From Oscillospiraceae bacterium (lineage in GTDB: Bacteria > Bacillota > Clostridia > Oscillospirales > Oscillospiraceae), in the NCBI GenBank assembly GCA_902795045.1, contig CADBJU010000006.1:1-57180 (forward strand): a DNA stretch of 57,180 nt. Reading direction: 5' to 3'. Numbering within the stretch: the first letter of the stretch is position 1; each line of letters begins with the position of its first letter. The position numbers and the translations under genes are program-made. The notes under the pieces are model-generated. The model made no database searches, had not been told where the DNA came from, and saw only the letters and a program-made list of their open reading frames with translations. This document shows positions 48,544 to 57,180 of the stretch, one piece after another.

Positions 48544-49923
48544 TTGAAAAAATATATCGGCAACAGGGCTTTTTACGGAAAGCTCTTTGCTATCCTGATC
48601 CCTATCCTTATCCAGAACGTCATCACAAACTTTGTGAGCCTGCTGGATAACATCATGGTCGGCCAGGTGGGCACTGAGCCCATGTCCGGTGTCGCGATCG
48701 TCAATCAGCTGCTTTTTGTCTTCAATCTCTGCATCTTCGGAGGACTTGCGGGCGCGGGCATCCTCACCGCGCAGTTCTATGGCAGCGGCGACCAAAAGGG
48801 CGTGGCCGACACCTTCCGCGCCAAGCTCTACATCGCCTTCGGCGCCGCGGTGAGCTTTCTCATGATCTTCTCCTTCGGCGGCGAGGCCCTCATCCGCCAG
48901 TTCATCCACGAGGGCGGCGAGAACCTGGACATGGCGGCGACGCTCATGCACGCCAAGGACTACCTCCACATCATGCTCTTCCAGATCCCGCCCTTCGCCC
49001 TCCAGATGGCCTATGCCAGCACGCTGCGCGAGACAGGGGAGACGGTGCTGCCCATGAAGGCCGGCATCACGGCGGTGCTGGTGAACCTGGTCTTAAACTA
49101 TATCCTGATTTTCGGCAAGCTCGGTGCGCCTGTCCTCGGGGTCGAGGGCGCAGCCGTCGCCACGGTCATAGCCCGCTATATCGAGTGCGCCATCATCGTG
49201 ATCTGGACGCACCGGCACCGGGAGCGCAATCCCTTCCTGGAGACAGCCTATACCACCTTCCGCATCCCCGGAGCGCTTGTCAGGCAGATCGCCGTGATGG
49301 GACTGCCGCTGCTGATAAACGAGCTTCTATGGTCGAGCGGCATGGCGGTTCTGAACCAGTGCTACTCCATGCGCGGGCTTGAGGTGGTGTCCGCGACAAA
49401 CATCTCCTCTACGGTCTCCAATCTCTTCTTCTGCGCCTTCCTCTCCATGGGCAACGCCACCTCCATCATTGTTGGTCAGATCCTCGGGGCGGGCGAGCTG
49501 GAGCGGGCTGTGGACGAGGACAGAAAGCTCATCGCCTTCTCGGTGGCGCTGTGCGCCGCGGTCGGCCTTGTGATGGCCTTCATTGCCCCGCTGGTGCCGC
49601 GCATTTACAATACCTCCGACACTGTCCGTGCCCTGGCTGCCAAGCTCATTTTCATACAGGCTCTCTTCATGCCCTTTTTTGCCTTTACCAATTCCTGCTA
49701 TTTTACCCTGCGCGCAGGCGGTCAGACGATCATTACCTTTGTCTTTGACAGCCTCTACCAGTGGACGATAGTGGTGCCGCTGGCCTTTGTGCTCTCGCGC
49801 TATACCGCCATGCCCATCGTGCCCATGTATTTTACCGTGCAGTGCATGGAGCTCATTAAGTGCGTCCTCGGCTATTACTTCCTTAAAAAACGCAAATGGG
49901 TCCGCGACCTCGTCAACGGATAA
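48544..49923 (+). CDS. MATE-family multidrug/cation antiporter
   Basis: 459 aa from TTG 48544 (AGGCGGTG upstream; the longer frame begins inside the promoter). Twelve-helix transporter with the two pseudo-symmetric halves: NFVSLLDNIMVGQVGTEPMS in the first, MGNATSIIVGQILGAG in the second. MATE proteins export drugs or metabolites in exchange for Na+ or H+. C-terminus ends in a short basic tail. The helix pattern fits the DinF/NorM-type of Clostridia. No regulator gene adjoins; substrate unknown. Confidence 0.92.
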   Translation: MKKYIGNRAFYGKLFAILIPILIQNVITNFVSLLDNIMVGQVGTEPMSGVAIVNQLLFVFNLCIFGGLAGAGILTAQFYGSGDQKGVADTFRAKLYIAFGAAVSFLMIFSFGGEALIRQFIHEGGENLDMAATLMHAKDYLHIMLFQIPPFALQMAYASTLRETGETVLPMKAGITAVLVNLVLNYILIFGKLGAPVLGVEGAAVATVIARYIECAIIVIWTHRHRERNPFLETAYTTFRIPGALVRQIAVMGLPLLINELLWSSGMAVLNQCYSMRGLEVVSATNISSTVSNLFFCAFLSMGNATSIIVGQILGAGELERAVDEDRKLIAFSVALCAAVGLVMAFIAPLVPRIYNTSDTVRALAAKLIFIQALFMPFFAFTNSCYFTLRAGGQTIITFVFDSLYQWTIVVPLAFVLSRYTAMPIVPMYFTVQCMELIKCVLGYYFLKKRKWVRDLVNG

Positions 49924-49956
49924 ACGGAAACGCGGGTTCATGACCACATTTAAAAA

Positions 49957-50039
49957 CCTGTCATTCTGAGCAAAGCGAAGGATCTTTTGTTCCGGCATGT
50001 ACCGAAGAAAGATCCTTCGCTGACGCTCAGGATGACAGG
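49957..50039. repeat. Dispersed palindrome, copy C (best conserved)
   Basis: CCTGTCATTCTGAG...AGCGAAGGATCTT pairs with AAAGATCCTTCGCT...CTCAGGATGACAGG. It lies between the convergent MATE and carboxypeptidase genes and probably serves as their terminator too. Confidence 0.85.
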
Positions 50040-50048
50040 CTGTTTACT

Positions 50049-51185
50049 TTATATCCCGAAGAGGCTCAGCGCAAGCTTTGCGAAGATCCCGCCGAAGCCG
50101 ATGCGCGGCACGTCCTCCGCCGCACAGATCGGCACCTCGGCCAGGAGATTTTCTCCCACCGTCACGCGCAGACTCCCGAGCGCCTGCCCCTCCCTGACCG
50201 GGGCTGCCACTGTGGAGGGGAGCGTGAGGGCATAGGACGCCTCGCCGCCCTTCTCCGCCACCTGATAGCCCGGGCCGTCCAGTTTAAGCGGCACACTTTT
50301 CTTTTTCCCCAGCTCCACGGGCAGCGTCGGCAGGGGAGCGGAGTCTGACAAGGGGATCAGCCGGTAATTGGCAAAGCCGTAGCTCAGGAGCGTCTCGGCG
50401 TCCCGGTTGCGGCTGTCCGCGGTCTCCCCGTGCATGACCACTGCGATGTACTCCACGCCGTTTCGCTCCGCCGTGGCCGACAGACAGTAGCGCGCCGTGG
50501 AGGTATAGCCGGTCTTGAGCCCCGTGCAGCCGGGGTACCAGTAGACCAGCTTGTTGGTGTTGGCAAGATCGAAGCTGCCGTCGCGGATGGAGTCCATCCA
50601 GATGGTGGTATACTCCTTGATGGCGTCGTGGCGGATGAGCTCCCGCGACATAACGGCAACATCCCGGGCGGTGGTGTAGTGCTGCCCGTCGTCAAAGAGC
50701 CCCGTGCAGTTTGAAAAATGGGTGTGGGCAAGACCCAGCTCCTTTGCCCGATCGTTCATCTTTTTGACGAAGGCCTCCTCACTGCCGCACAGAAACTCCG
50801 CCATGGCCACCGCGCAGTCGTTGGCCGAAACCACCGCGATGCACTTGAGCATGTCGCGCACGCTCATGCGCTCGCCCGCCTCGAGATAGACGCAGCTGCC
50901 GCCGAAGGAGGCGGCGCGCTCGCTCGCGGTCACAATGTCGTCGGGCGTGAAGGCGCCGTTTTCCATGGCCTCCATAATGAGCAGCAGGGTCATGATCTTC
51001 GTGACGCTCGCGGGAAAGCCCGGCTCATCGGCCTTTTTCTCGAAGAGCACCGTGCCGGTTTCCTTCTCCATCAATATGGCCGAGGGCGCGGCAATGGTGA
51101 GCGCCGGTGCCTCCGCGCACGCGGACAGGGGCAGACAGGCGCACAGCAGGGACAGGGTCAGGACAAAACAGAAAATTTGCTTCAT
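50049..51185 (-). CDS. D-alanyl-D-alanine carboxypeptidase (DacF/PBP5-like)
   Basis: 378-aa secreted or membrane-associated penicillin-binding protein that trims the terminal D-Ala of peptidoglycan stems. Signal peptide about 1-24 (KQIFCFVLTLSLLCACLPLS). The catalytic motifs are complete: Ser60-Val-Thr-Lys63 (PASVTK), Ser120-Ala-Asn122, and Lys224-Thr-Gly226 (LKTGYTSTARYC). A C-terminal PBP5_C-like beta domain (LPVELGKKKSVPLKLDG) follows, and the tail IFAKLALSLFGI could be an amphipathic membrane anchor, as in DacA/DacF. DacF-type names imply sporulation use; this is not shown here. Confidence 0.92.
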   Translation of the reverse strand: MKQIFCFVLTLSLLCACLPLSACAEAPALTIAAPSAILMEKETGTVLFEKKADEPGFPASVTKIMTLLLIMEAMENGAFTPDDIVTASERAASFGGSCVYLEAGERMSVRDMLKCIAVVSANDCAVAMAEFLCGSEEAFVKKMNDRAKELGLAHTHFSNCTGLFDDGQHYTTARDVAVMSRELIRHDAIKEYTTIWMDSIRDGSFDLANTNKLVYWYPGCTGLKTGYTSTARYCLSATAERNGVEYIAVVMHGETADSRNRDAETLLSYGFANYRLIPLSDSAPLPTLPVELGKKKSVPLKLDGPGYQVAEKGGEASYALTLPSTVAAPVREGQALGSLRVTVGENLLAEVPICAAEDVPRIGFGGIFAKLALSLFGI

Positions 51186-51466
51186 GGCTCCCTCCGAATC
51201 ATTCCTTCTGTCACGAGCCTATGAATGCCGGTTCAAAGCTATGCGGCGGTTTACCTGATTATGTATAAATCGACAAGTTTCGCCCTTTTATTCATAAACG
51301 AATAATGAACAAATTGTGGACGAAGCAGCGGTTTTTAACACTTTCCACAGACTTTTCAACAAAATCGATCGGAGAGGGAACCGACAAAGCCCCATAATTA
51401 GTTTACATAATAATATTGCAAATGAATATCAATCAGTTAAGCTTTTGTAAAAACTGATGCGGACGC
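51186..51466. other. Intergenic region between divergent genes
   Basis: No gene. TTTACATAA at 51402-51410. A stretch with TTGTGGA and TTTCCACAG (51316-51352) resembles degenerate DnaA boxes, but not enough to claim. Confidence 0.5.
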
Positions 51467-51495
51467 TTGACGCCGGGCTGCGCAGCGGCTAAAAT
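51467..51495 (+). promoter_or_regulatory. Promoter of the AI-2E-family transporter
   Basis: TTGACG (51467-51472), 17-bp GC-rich spacer, TAAAAT (51490-51495). The leader carries AAAGGAGGAGC. Confidence 0.65.
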
Positions 51496-51540
51496 AGGAT
51501 CGCAAGCCTGATACGGGCCCGGCCCGGAAAGGAGGAGCAA

Positions 51541-52815
51541 ATGCGGCGGATCTTTCGCTGGGATAAAAAATATCTCTACTGGGGCATCACCGCCTTCTGT
51601 GTGATCGCCTGCGCCATCCTGTTTTTCATGGCGCTGAACTATCTGGATACGCTCAAGCAGGGAATTGCGGCGCTGATACGCATACTCGGGCCCTTTATCT
51701 GGGGCCTTGTGATCGTGTACCTGCTCAGCCCTCTGGTGCGCTTTCTGCAAAGGAAGGTTTTCGGTCCGATCTGCTCAAGGTTCTCCGCCAAAAGGCCGGA
51801 AAAGGGGCAGAGCTGCGCGCGGGTGCTGTCGGTGATCTTTGCCGAGATTTTCATGCTGGCCCTCATCACGGGCCTGTTCTTCCTCATCATCCCGCAGCTG
51901 TACAGCAGCATTGAGACCATCGTCGTCAACTCCCCGACCTATATCGACTCTTTGACCACCTGGGCCACCAAAAAGCTCGCGGCCTATCCGGAAATCAGCA
52001 ACTATGTGGCCAACCTGCTGGGTGATGTGAACACGAATATCATCACCTGGCTCCAGAACACCATCCTCCCCAAGCTCGGCAGTCTCCTGACAAATGTGGG
52101 CATGGGCGTGCGCTATGTGGTGACGGGGGTATACAATCTCGTCATCGGCATCATCGTCTCCATCTACATCCTCAGCAATATCGAAGGCTTTACCGCCAGC
52201 GCCAAGCGCCTGATCTACAGCATCATGAACGTGGACACCGCAAAAAAATTCCTCGACGGCCTGCGCTTTACGGATAAGACCTTCAACGGCTTTCTCATGG
52301 GCAAGCTCCTGGATTCGGCCATCATCGGCCTGATCTGCTACATCGTCTGCGTCATCCTGAAAATGCCCTACGCCCTGCTCGTGAGCGTGATGGTGGGCGT
52401 AACGAACATCATCCCCTTCTTCGGGCCGCTCATCGGCGCGATCCCGAGCGCCATCATCATCCTCATGGTCGACCCCTCCAAGTGCCTGATCTTCGTGATC
52501 TTTGTCATCCTGCTCCAGCAGCTTGACGGCAACATCATCGGCCCGAAGATCCTGGGCAGCTCCGTCGGCATCAACGGCTTCTGGGTCATGTTCTCCATCA
52601 TCCTGGGCGCCGGACTCTTCGGCTTCTGGGGCATGCTCCTGGGCGTGCCGGTGTTCGTCGTGATCTATACCATCATCAACAAGAGCATCGAGCGCAAGCT
52701 CCGCCGCAATGACCTCCCCGTGGAGGAATCAGCCTACGCAAACCTTGACTACATCGACCCTGTCACCCTCCAGCCAGTCCGCCAGAAGGAGGACGAGGAT
52801 GAGGACGAGGAGTAG
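51541..52815 (+). CDS. AI-2E family transporter
   Basis: 424 aa from ATG 51541 (GGAAAGGAGGAGC). Eight helices in the AI-2E/PerM pattern: AFCVIACAILFFMALNYLDT and FIWGLVIVYLLSPLVRFL near the start, the paired ISIYILSNIEGF region, then PYALLVSVMVGVTNIIPFFG and IGAIPSAIIILMVDP with the family-typical Pro. C-terminus is highly acidic (QKEDEDEDEE). Members transport small molecules or Na+/H+; the autoinducer-2 role is documented only for some. Followed by copy D of the palindrome. Confidence 0.92.
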   Translation: MRRIFRWDKKYLYWGITAFCVIACAILFFMALNYLDTLKQGIAALIRILGPFIWGLVIVYLLSPLVRFLQRKVFGPICSRFSAKRPEKGQSCARVLSVIFAEIFMLALITGLFFLIIPQLYSSIETIVVNSPTYIDSLTTWATKKLAAYPEISNYVANLLGDVNTNIITWLQNTILPKLGSLLTNVGMGVRYVVTGVYNLVIGIIVSIYILSNIEGFTASAKRLIYSIMNVDTAKKFLDGLRFTDKTFNGFLMGKLLDSAIIGLICYIVCVILKMPYALLVSVMVGVTNIIPFFGPLIGAIPSAIIILMVDPSKCLIFVIFVILLQQLDGNIIGPKILGSSVGINGFWVMFSIILGAGLFGFWGMLLGVPVFVVIYTIINKSIERKLRRNDLPVEESAYANLDYIDPVTLQPVRQKEDEDEDEE

Positions 52816-52852
52816 AAGCAATCGAATAACGTGACGTGTCAGTTATGAAGCA

Positions 52853-52930
52853 TGTCATTCTGAGGCCGGAGGCCGAAGAATCTTTCCGGGAGATAGTCGG
52901 GAAGTTCCTTCGCTTTCGCTCAGGATGACA
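52853..52930. repeat. Dispersed palindrome, copy D
   Basis: TGTCATTCTGAGG...CTCAGGATGACA with an inner CCGAAGAATC...TTCCTTCG stem, between the transporter and the rpsL promoter. Confidence 0.78.
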
Positions 52931-52991
52931 TTCTTTTTCCGGCTGTAATGCGATGCTTCAAAAATTTTTTCTCTTGAATCAACAAAAATTC

Positions 52992-53020
52992 TTGACTGTA
53001 TTTGTGAAATATGCTAATAT
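52992..53020 (+). promoter_or_regulatory. Promoter of the str operon (rpsL)
   Basis: TTGACT (52992-52997), 17-bp spacer, TAATAT (53015-53020). It leaves a ~110-nt leader before rpsL. Confidence 0.75.
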
Positions 53021-53140
53021 ACAAAAATGCGTGGGTGAAAGAAAAATGCGCACAAAACGGGCTCAAAAATCCGTCGATACCGGATAAAAGTCCGCCGCAC
53101 GCGCACAGATCCCCGCGACAACGAAAGAAAGGAGAAAACA

Positions 53141-53566
53141 ATGCCTACTTTTAACCAGCTGGTGAGAAAGGGCAGAGAGAAGGTCACCTACAAGTCCGCC
53201 TCCCCTGCAATGCAGAAGGGCCTGAACACCCTCAAGAACAAGGAGACCGACCTGAGCGCTCCTCAGAAGAGAGGCGTCTGCACCGCAGTCCGTACCTCCA
53301 CCCCCAAGAAGCCGAACTCCGCTCTGCGTAAAATCGCCCGTGTCCGCCTGACCAACGGCTATGAGGTCACCGCCTACATCCCCGGTATCGGCCACAACCT
53401 GCAGGAGCACTCCGTGGTCATGATCCGCGGCGGCCGTGTCAAGGACCTGCCTGGTGTGCGTTACCACATCATCCGCGGCACCCTCGACGCTCAGGGCGTC
53501 AATGGCCGTATGCAGGGCCGTTCCAAGTACGGTGCGAAGAGACCCAAGGCTGCAAAGAAGAAGTAA
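53141..53566 (+). CDS. rpsL: 30S ribosomal protein S12
   Basis: 141-aa S12, part of the decoding site. It reads [20 protein letters not shown], the S12 loop [20 protein letters not shown] (Lys43-type residue linked to streptomycin response), and [20 protein letters not shown] (Lys88-type residue). The C-terminus is the usual basic tail ([15 protein letters not shown]). AGAAAGGAG precedes the ATG. First gene of the str operon. No resistance-type substitutions are seen at those Lys. Confidence 0.98.
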   Translation: MPTFNQLVRKGREKVTYKSASPAMQKGLNTLKNKETDLSAPQKRGVCTAVRTSTPKKPNSALRKIARVRLTNGYEVTAYIPGIGHNLQEHSVVMIRGGRVKDLPGVRYHIIRGTLDAQGVNGRMQGRSKYGAKRPKAAKKK

Positions 53567-53705
53567 TAACTTCAGCGGCAATTTGCCCTGTCGTTTATCA
53601 ATACAGCATTGTTTTCTGTTGCCATGATAAACCTCGGGGCGCAACGGATACCCGTGTGTATTCGAGTACCTGTGATTCCATTTTTTAATGAAGGAGGGAA
53701 GCAAC
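53567..53705 (+). other. rpsL-rpsG spacer
   Basis: 139 bp with a GTTTATCA...TGATAAAC inverted repeat (about 53591-53630). This is longer than usual for str operons. No gene; a regulatory fold is possible but unsupported. Confidence 0.35.
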
Positions 53706-54176
53706 GTGCCCAGAAGAGGTAATGTTCCCAAGAGAGAAATTTTGCCTGATCCTATGTATAACAGCGTGCTGGTGACCAAGCTCATCAACGGTGTTATGCT
53801 CGACGGCAAGAAGGGTGTTGCGCAGAAGGTCGTTTACGACGCTTTTGACATCATCAAAGAGAAGACCGGCAAGGAGCCCCTTGACGCCTTCGCAGAGGCC
53901 ATGAACAACATCATGCCCGCCCTCGAGGTCAAGGCCCGCCGTGTCGGCGGCGCAACCTATCAGGTTCCTATCGAAGTTCGCCCCGCCCGTCGTCAGACCC
54001 TGGCTCTGCGGTGGCTTGTCGACTACAGCCGCAAGCGCAGCGAGAAGACCATGAAGGAGCGCCTCGCAGGCGAGATCATGGATGCCTGCAACAACCTCGG
54101 CAACTCTGTCAAGAAGCGCGAGGATATGCACAAGAATGCCGAAGCCAACAAGGCCTTCGCGCATTTCAGATGGTAA
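53706..54176 (+). CDS. rpsG: 30S ribosomal protein S7
   Basis: 156 aa from GTG 53706 (AAGGAGGGAAGCAAC), chosen over the ATG at 53688, which sits within the site. S7 nucleates assembly of the 30S head. It reads [60 protein letters not shown] and ends [12 protein letters not shown], full family length. Second gene of the str operon. Confidence 0.97.
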   Translation: MPRRGNVPKREILPDPMYNSVLVTKLINGVMLDGKKGVAQKVVYDAFDIIKEKTGKEPLDAFAEAMNNIMPALEVKARRVGGATYQVPIEVRPARRQTLALRWLVDYSRKRSEKTMKERLAGEIMDACNNLGNSVKKREDMHKNAEANKAFAHFRW

Positions 54177-54197
54177 TCATCTGTTCAGGAGTTTTTC

Positions 54198-56288
54198 ATG
54201 CCCAGACAATATTCACTTGAAAAAACGAGAAATATCGGCATCATGGCTCACATCGATGCGGGAAAGACCACGACTACCGAGCGTATTCTTTTCTACACCG
54301 GCGTAAACTATAAGTTAGGTGAGACCCATGAAGGCACCGCGACCATGGACTGGATGGAACAGGAGCAGGAGCGCGGCATCACCATCACCTCCGCCGCCAC
54401 CACCTGCCACTGGCGGGGCACCCGCATCAACATCATCGACACCCCGGGCCACGTGGACTTTACCGCCGAGGTCGAGCGCTCCCTCAGAGTGCTTGACGGC
54501 TGCGTGACGGTCCTGTGCGCCAAGGGCGGCGTTGAGCCCCAGTCCGAGACCGTTTGGAGACAGGCCGACCACTACCACGTGCCGCGCATGATCTACGTCA
54601 ACAAGATGGACATCACCGGCGCGGACTTCTACAGGGTTCTCGGCATGGTCCATGACCGCCTCAAGTGCAACGCGGTACCCATCCAGCTGCCCATCGGCAA
54701 GGAGGACAGCTTCGAAGGTATTATCGACCTTGTGGATATGAATTCCAGAGTCTATTACGACGACCTTGGCAAGGATATGCGGACCGAGCCCATTCCGGAC
54801 GATATGGTCGAGCTTGCCGAGGAATATCGTGAGAAGCTGCTGGAGGCAGTCTCCGACTTTGACGACGAGATCATGGAACTGTATCTCGACGGCAAAGAGG
54901 TGCCCGCGGACAAGATCCGCGCCGCCATCCGGAAGGCCACATGCGCGGTGGAGATGGTCCCCGTGACCTGCGGCACTTCCTACAAGAACAAAGGCGTACA
55001 GAAGCTGCTGGACGCGATCGTGGACTACATGCCGTCTCCGCTGGACGTTCCGGCCATCGAAGGCGTCAACCCCAAGACCGACGAGACCGAGTGCCGTCAC
55101 GCTGACGACAACGGCCCCTTCGCGGCCCTGGCGTTCAAGATCATGTCCGACCCCTACGTCGGCAAGCTGAGCTTCTTCCGTGTCTATTCCGGCACGCTGG
55201 AGACCGGCAAGACCGTCATGAATACCACCAAGGGCATTCGTGAACGTATGGGCCGCATCCTGCTGATGCACGCAAACCACAGAGAAGATCTCCAGCAGAT
55301 CTACACCGGCGACATCGCCGCAGCCGTGGGTCTCAAGAATACGACCACCGGCGACACCCTCTGTGATGAAAAGAACCCCATTATCCTTGAGTCCATGGAA
55401 TTTCCCGATCCCGTCATCCGCGTGGCCATCGAGCCCAAGACGAAGGCGGGCCAGGAAAAGATGGCCATTGCCCTGCAGAAGCTGGCGGAGGAGGACCCGA
55501 CCTTCAAGACCTACACGGATGAGGAGACGGGCCAGACCATTATTGCCGGCATGGGCGAGCTGCATCTGGAGATCATCGTGGACAGGCTCCTGCGCGAGTT
55601 CAAGGTGGAGGCCAATGTCGGCAAGCCTCAGGTTTCCTACAAGGAGACCGTGAAGAAGGCTGTCACGGTCGATACCCGCTATGCTCGCCAGACGGGCGGC
55701 AAGGGACAGTTCGCGCACGTCAAACTGATGATCGAACCCAACGAGTCCGGCAAGGGCTACGAGTTCATCAACAAAGTCACCGGCGGCGCGATCCCCAAGG
55801 AATTTATCCCCTGCGTCGATCAGGGCATCCAGGGCGCCATGCTCTCCGGTGTCCTCGCCGGCTACCAGGTGGTGGACGTCAAGGCAACGCTGCTTGACGG
55901 CTCGTTCCACGAGGTCGACTCCTCGGAGCTTGCCTTCAAGATCTGCGGTTCCATGGCCTTCAAGGAGGCCTGCGAGAAAGCCAATCCCACCCTGCTTGAG
56001 CCGATCATGAAGGTCGTTGTCACCGCCCCTGAGGAATACATGGGCGACGTGATGGGCGACATCAACGCACGGCGCGGTCAGATTCTCGGCTCCGACATCC
56101 GAAACGGCGCTGCCATCATCGAATGCAACGTTCCGCTCTCCACGATGTTCGGCTATGCCACCGACCTTCGCAGCAAGACCCAGGGCAGAGCTACCTACAG
56201 CATGGAGCCCAGCCACTTCGTCGAGCTGCCCAAGAATTTGCAGGAGTCCCTTGTGCATTCCCACACGGGCTTCGGATACGGTAAGTAA
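54198..56288 (+). CDS. fusA: Elongation factor G
   Basis: 696 aa. Ribosomal translocase GTPase. G domain motifs: [26 protein letters not shown]. The later domains have [31 protein letters not shown], and [20 protein letters not shown]. The usual fusidic-acid-region residues are not altered as far as I can see. ATG 54198, 21 nt after rpsG, in the str operon. AGGAG precedes the start. Confidence 0.98.
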   Translation: MPRQYSLEKTRNIGIMAHIDAGKTTTTERILFYTGVNYKLGETHEGTATMDWMEQEQERGITITSAATTCHWRGTRINIIDTPGHVDFTAEVERSLRVLDGCVTVLCAKGGVEPQSETVWRQADHYHVPRMIYVNKMDITGADFYRVLGMVHDRLKCNAVPIQLPIGKEDSFEGIIDLVDMNSRVYYDDLGKDMRTEPIPDDMVELAEEYREKLLEAVSDFDDEIMELYLDGKEVPADKIRAAIRKATCAVEMVPVTCGTSYKNKGVQKLLDAIVDYMPSPLDVPAIEGVNPKTDETECRHADDNGPFAALAFKIMSDPYVGKLSFFRVYSGTLETGKTVMNTTKGIRERMGRILLMHANHREDLQQIYTGDIAAAVGLKNTTTGDTLCDEKNPIILESMEFPDPVIRVAIEPKTKAGQEKMAIALQKLAEEDPTFKTYTDEETGQTIIAGMGELHLEIIVDRLLREFKVEANVGKPQVSYKETVKKAVTVDTRYARQTGGKGQFAHVKLMIEPNESGKGYEFINKVTGGAIPKEFIPCVDQGIQGAMLSGVLAGYQVVDVKATLLDGSFHEVDSSELAFKICGSMAFKEACEKANPTLLEPIMKVVVTAPEEYMGDVMGDINARRGQILGSDIRNGAAIIECNVPLSTMFGYATDLRSKTQGRATYSMEPSHFVELPKNLQESLVHSHTGFGYGK

Positions 56289-56325
56289 AAGTAACATTTA
56301 TATTCTATTTTAGGAGGATATCACA

Positions 56326-57180
56326 ATGGCAAAACAGATGTACAACAGAAGCAAGCCCCACGTGAACATCGGCACCATCGGCCACATCGACCACGGCAAG
56401 ACCACCCTTACCGCTGCCATCACCAAGTACCTCGCCCTGCAGGGCAAGGCTGAGTACACCGACTACTCTTCCATCGACAAGGCTCCCGAAGAGAGAGAGC
56501 GCGGCATCACCATCAACACCGCTCACGTCGAGTATGAGACCGAGAAGCGTCACTACGCTCACGTTGACTGCCCGGGCCACGCTGACTATATCAAGAACAT
56601 GATCACCGGCGCTGCTCAGATGGACGGCGCAATCCTCGTTATCGCCGCCTCCGACGGCCCCATGGCCCAGACCCGCGAGCACCTGCTGCTTGCCCGTCAG
56701 GTTAACGTTCCTTCCGTTCTGGTCTTCCTGAACAAGTGCGATCAGGTCGACGACGAGGAGCTGCTTGAGCTGGTCGAGATGGAAGTCCGCGAGCTGCTCG
56801 ACTTCTACGGCTTCCCTGGCGACGACACCCCCATCATCCGCGGCAGCGCTCTGAACGCTCTGGTTTCCGAGTCCACCGATCCCAATGCCCCCGAGTATGC
56901 CTGCATCAAGGAGCTCATGGACGCTGTTGACACCTGGATCCCCACCCCCGACCGCAAGGCCGACCAGCCCTTCCTTATGCCCATCGAGGACGTCTTCACC
57001 ATCTCCGGCCGCGGCACTGTTGTTACCGGTCGTGTTGAGCGTGGCCGCGTCAAGGTCGGCGACAAGGTCGAGATCGTTGGTCTGAAGGACGAGTCCACCG
57101 AGACCACCGTTACCGGCACCGAGATGTTCCACAAGACCCTCGAGTACGCCGAGGCCGGCGACAACGTGGGCTGCCTGCTC
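56326..57180 (+). CDS. tuf: Elongation factor Tu, partial (3' end outside window)
   Basis: First 285 codons of EF-Tu, which carries aminoacyl-tRNA to the ribosome. TAGGAGGATATC precedes ATG 56326. GHIDHGKTT (G1), DCPGHADY (G3), NKCD (G4), SALNALV (G5), then domain 2 with [20 protein letters not shown]. The usual Val in G1 (GHVDHGKT) is Ile here. The gene runs off the right end of the window; about 110 codons are missing. It follows fusA by 37 nt. Confidence 0.97.
   Translation, partial: MAKQMYNRSKPHVNIGTIGHIDHGKTTLTAAITKYLALQGKAEYTDYSSIDKAPEERERGITINTAHVEYETEKRHYAHVDCPGHADYIKNMITGAAQMDGAILVIAASDGPMAQTREHLLLARQVNVPSVLVFLNKCDQVDDEELLELVEMEVRELLDFYGFPGDDTPIIRGSALNALVSESTDPNAPEYACIKELMDAVDTWIPTPDRKADQPFLMPIEDVFTISGRGTVVTGRVERGRVKVGDKVEIVGLKDESTETTVTGTEMFHKTLEYAEAGDNVGCLL

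Noticed and set aside
51310-51365. TTGTGGA / TTTCCACAG / TTTTCAAC cluster as DnaA boxes
   Set aside because: Too far from consensus, no dnaA/dnaN neighbours, and no AT-rich unwinding element with a clear pattern.
53591-53630. rpsL-rpsG inverted repeat as an S7-binding regulatory site
   Set aside because: Only an 8-bp arm with a long loop; no similarity to the known str-operon S7 site that I can establish by eye.
54315-56297. 660-codon open frame antisense to fusA
   Set aside because: Shadow of EF-G codon bias; no start context and no family features, while EF-G is complete on the other strand.

Overview
The window looks like a chromosomal piece from a high-GC gut-type member of the Clostridia, probably Oscillospiraceae. 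This is inferred from the clostridial core genes (rplU-rpmA-obgE and rpsL-rpsG-fusA-tuf), TnpV, a parB remnant, abiE genes, Gram-positive envelope genes, and AGGAGG-type ribosome sites with several TTG or GTG starts. No rRNA, tRNA or CRISPR array was seen.

Region 1 (1-17.7 kb) is a mosaic accessory island. It opens with a tyrosine recombinase and its end repeats, a broken sigma-region-4-like gene, and an abiE pair whose toxin gene is frameshifted. Its centre (4.3-15.4 kb) is a RiPP biosynthesis cluster with two divergent arms. The minus arm runs: Nif11-type precursor with a GG cleavage site, leaky terminator, B12-type radical SAM protein, short HlyD-like adaptor, C39 peptidase/ABC exporter, second ABC exporter. 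The plus arm runs: iron-sulfur flavoprotein, then a LanM-type synthetase with an intact-looking dehydratase but a cyclase domain that has lost two of three zinc ligands and the catalytic His. The precursor core has nine Ser/Thr and one C-terminal Cys. My reading is that the product is a dehydrated, possibly reduced and C-methylated, largely non-cyclised peptide. This is the best candidate for an undescribed system here. The cluster lies between two copies of a ~130-bp direct repeat about 12 kb apart. A third copy, TnpV, a second GG-leader peptide, a parB remnant and a second, deleted abiE operon follow up to 17.7 kb.

Region 2 (17.7-39.8 kb) is mostly chromosomal: HU, two membrane proteins (one with a zinc ribbon), CdsA, a HerA-like ATPase, and a P-loop ATPase. 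It continues with a four-gene envelope operon (GT2-GtrA, two paralogous membrane proteins, NAGPA-type phosphodiester glycosidase). Then come two metallophosphoesterases, a STAS-acyl-CoA-ligase fusion, DUF5662, GNAT, two small genes in very AT-rich spacers, and a GH25-DHHW-MBOAT operon.

Region 3 (39.8-57.2 kb) is housekeeping: PcrA helicase, DUF1653, CYTH, a lipoprotein, rplU-rpmA, obgE-vanZ, DUF937, DUF3783, MATE, D-Ala-D-Ala carboxypeptidase, an AI-2E-family transporter, and rpsL-rpsG-fusA-tuf, with tuf cut by the window end.

Dispersed palindromes (TGTCATTCTGAG...CTCAGGATGACA) sit behind several genes. The 9-mer TTTACATAA recurs 11 times, far above chance for this composition, mostly in spacers.
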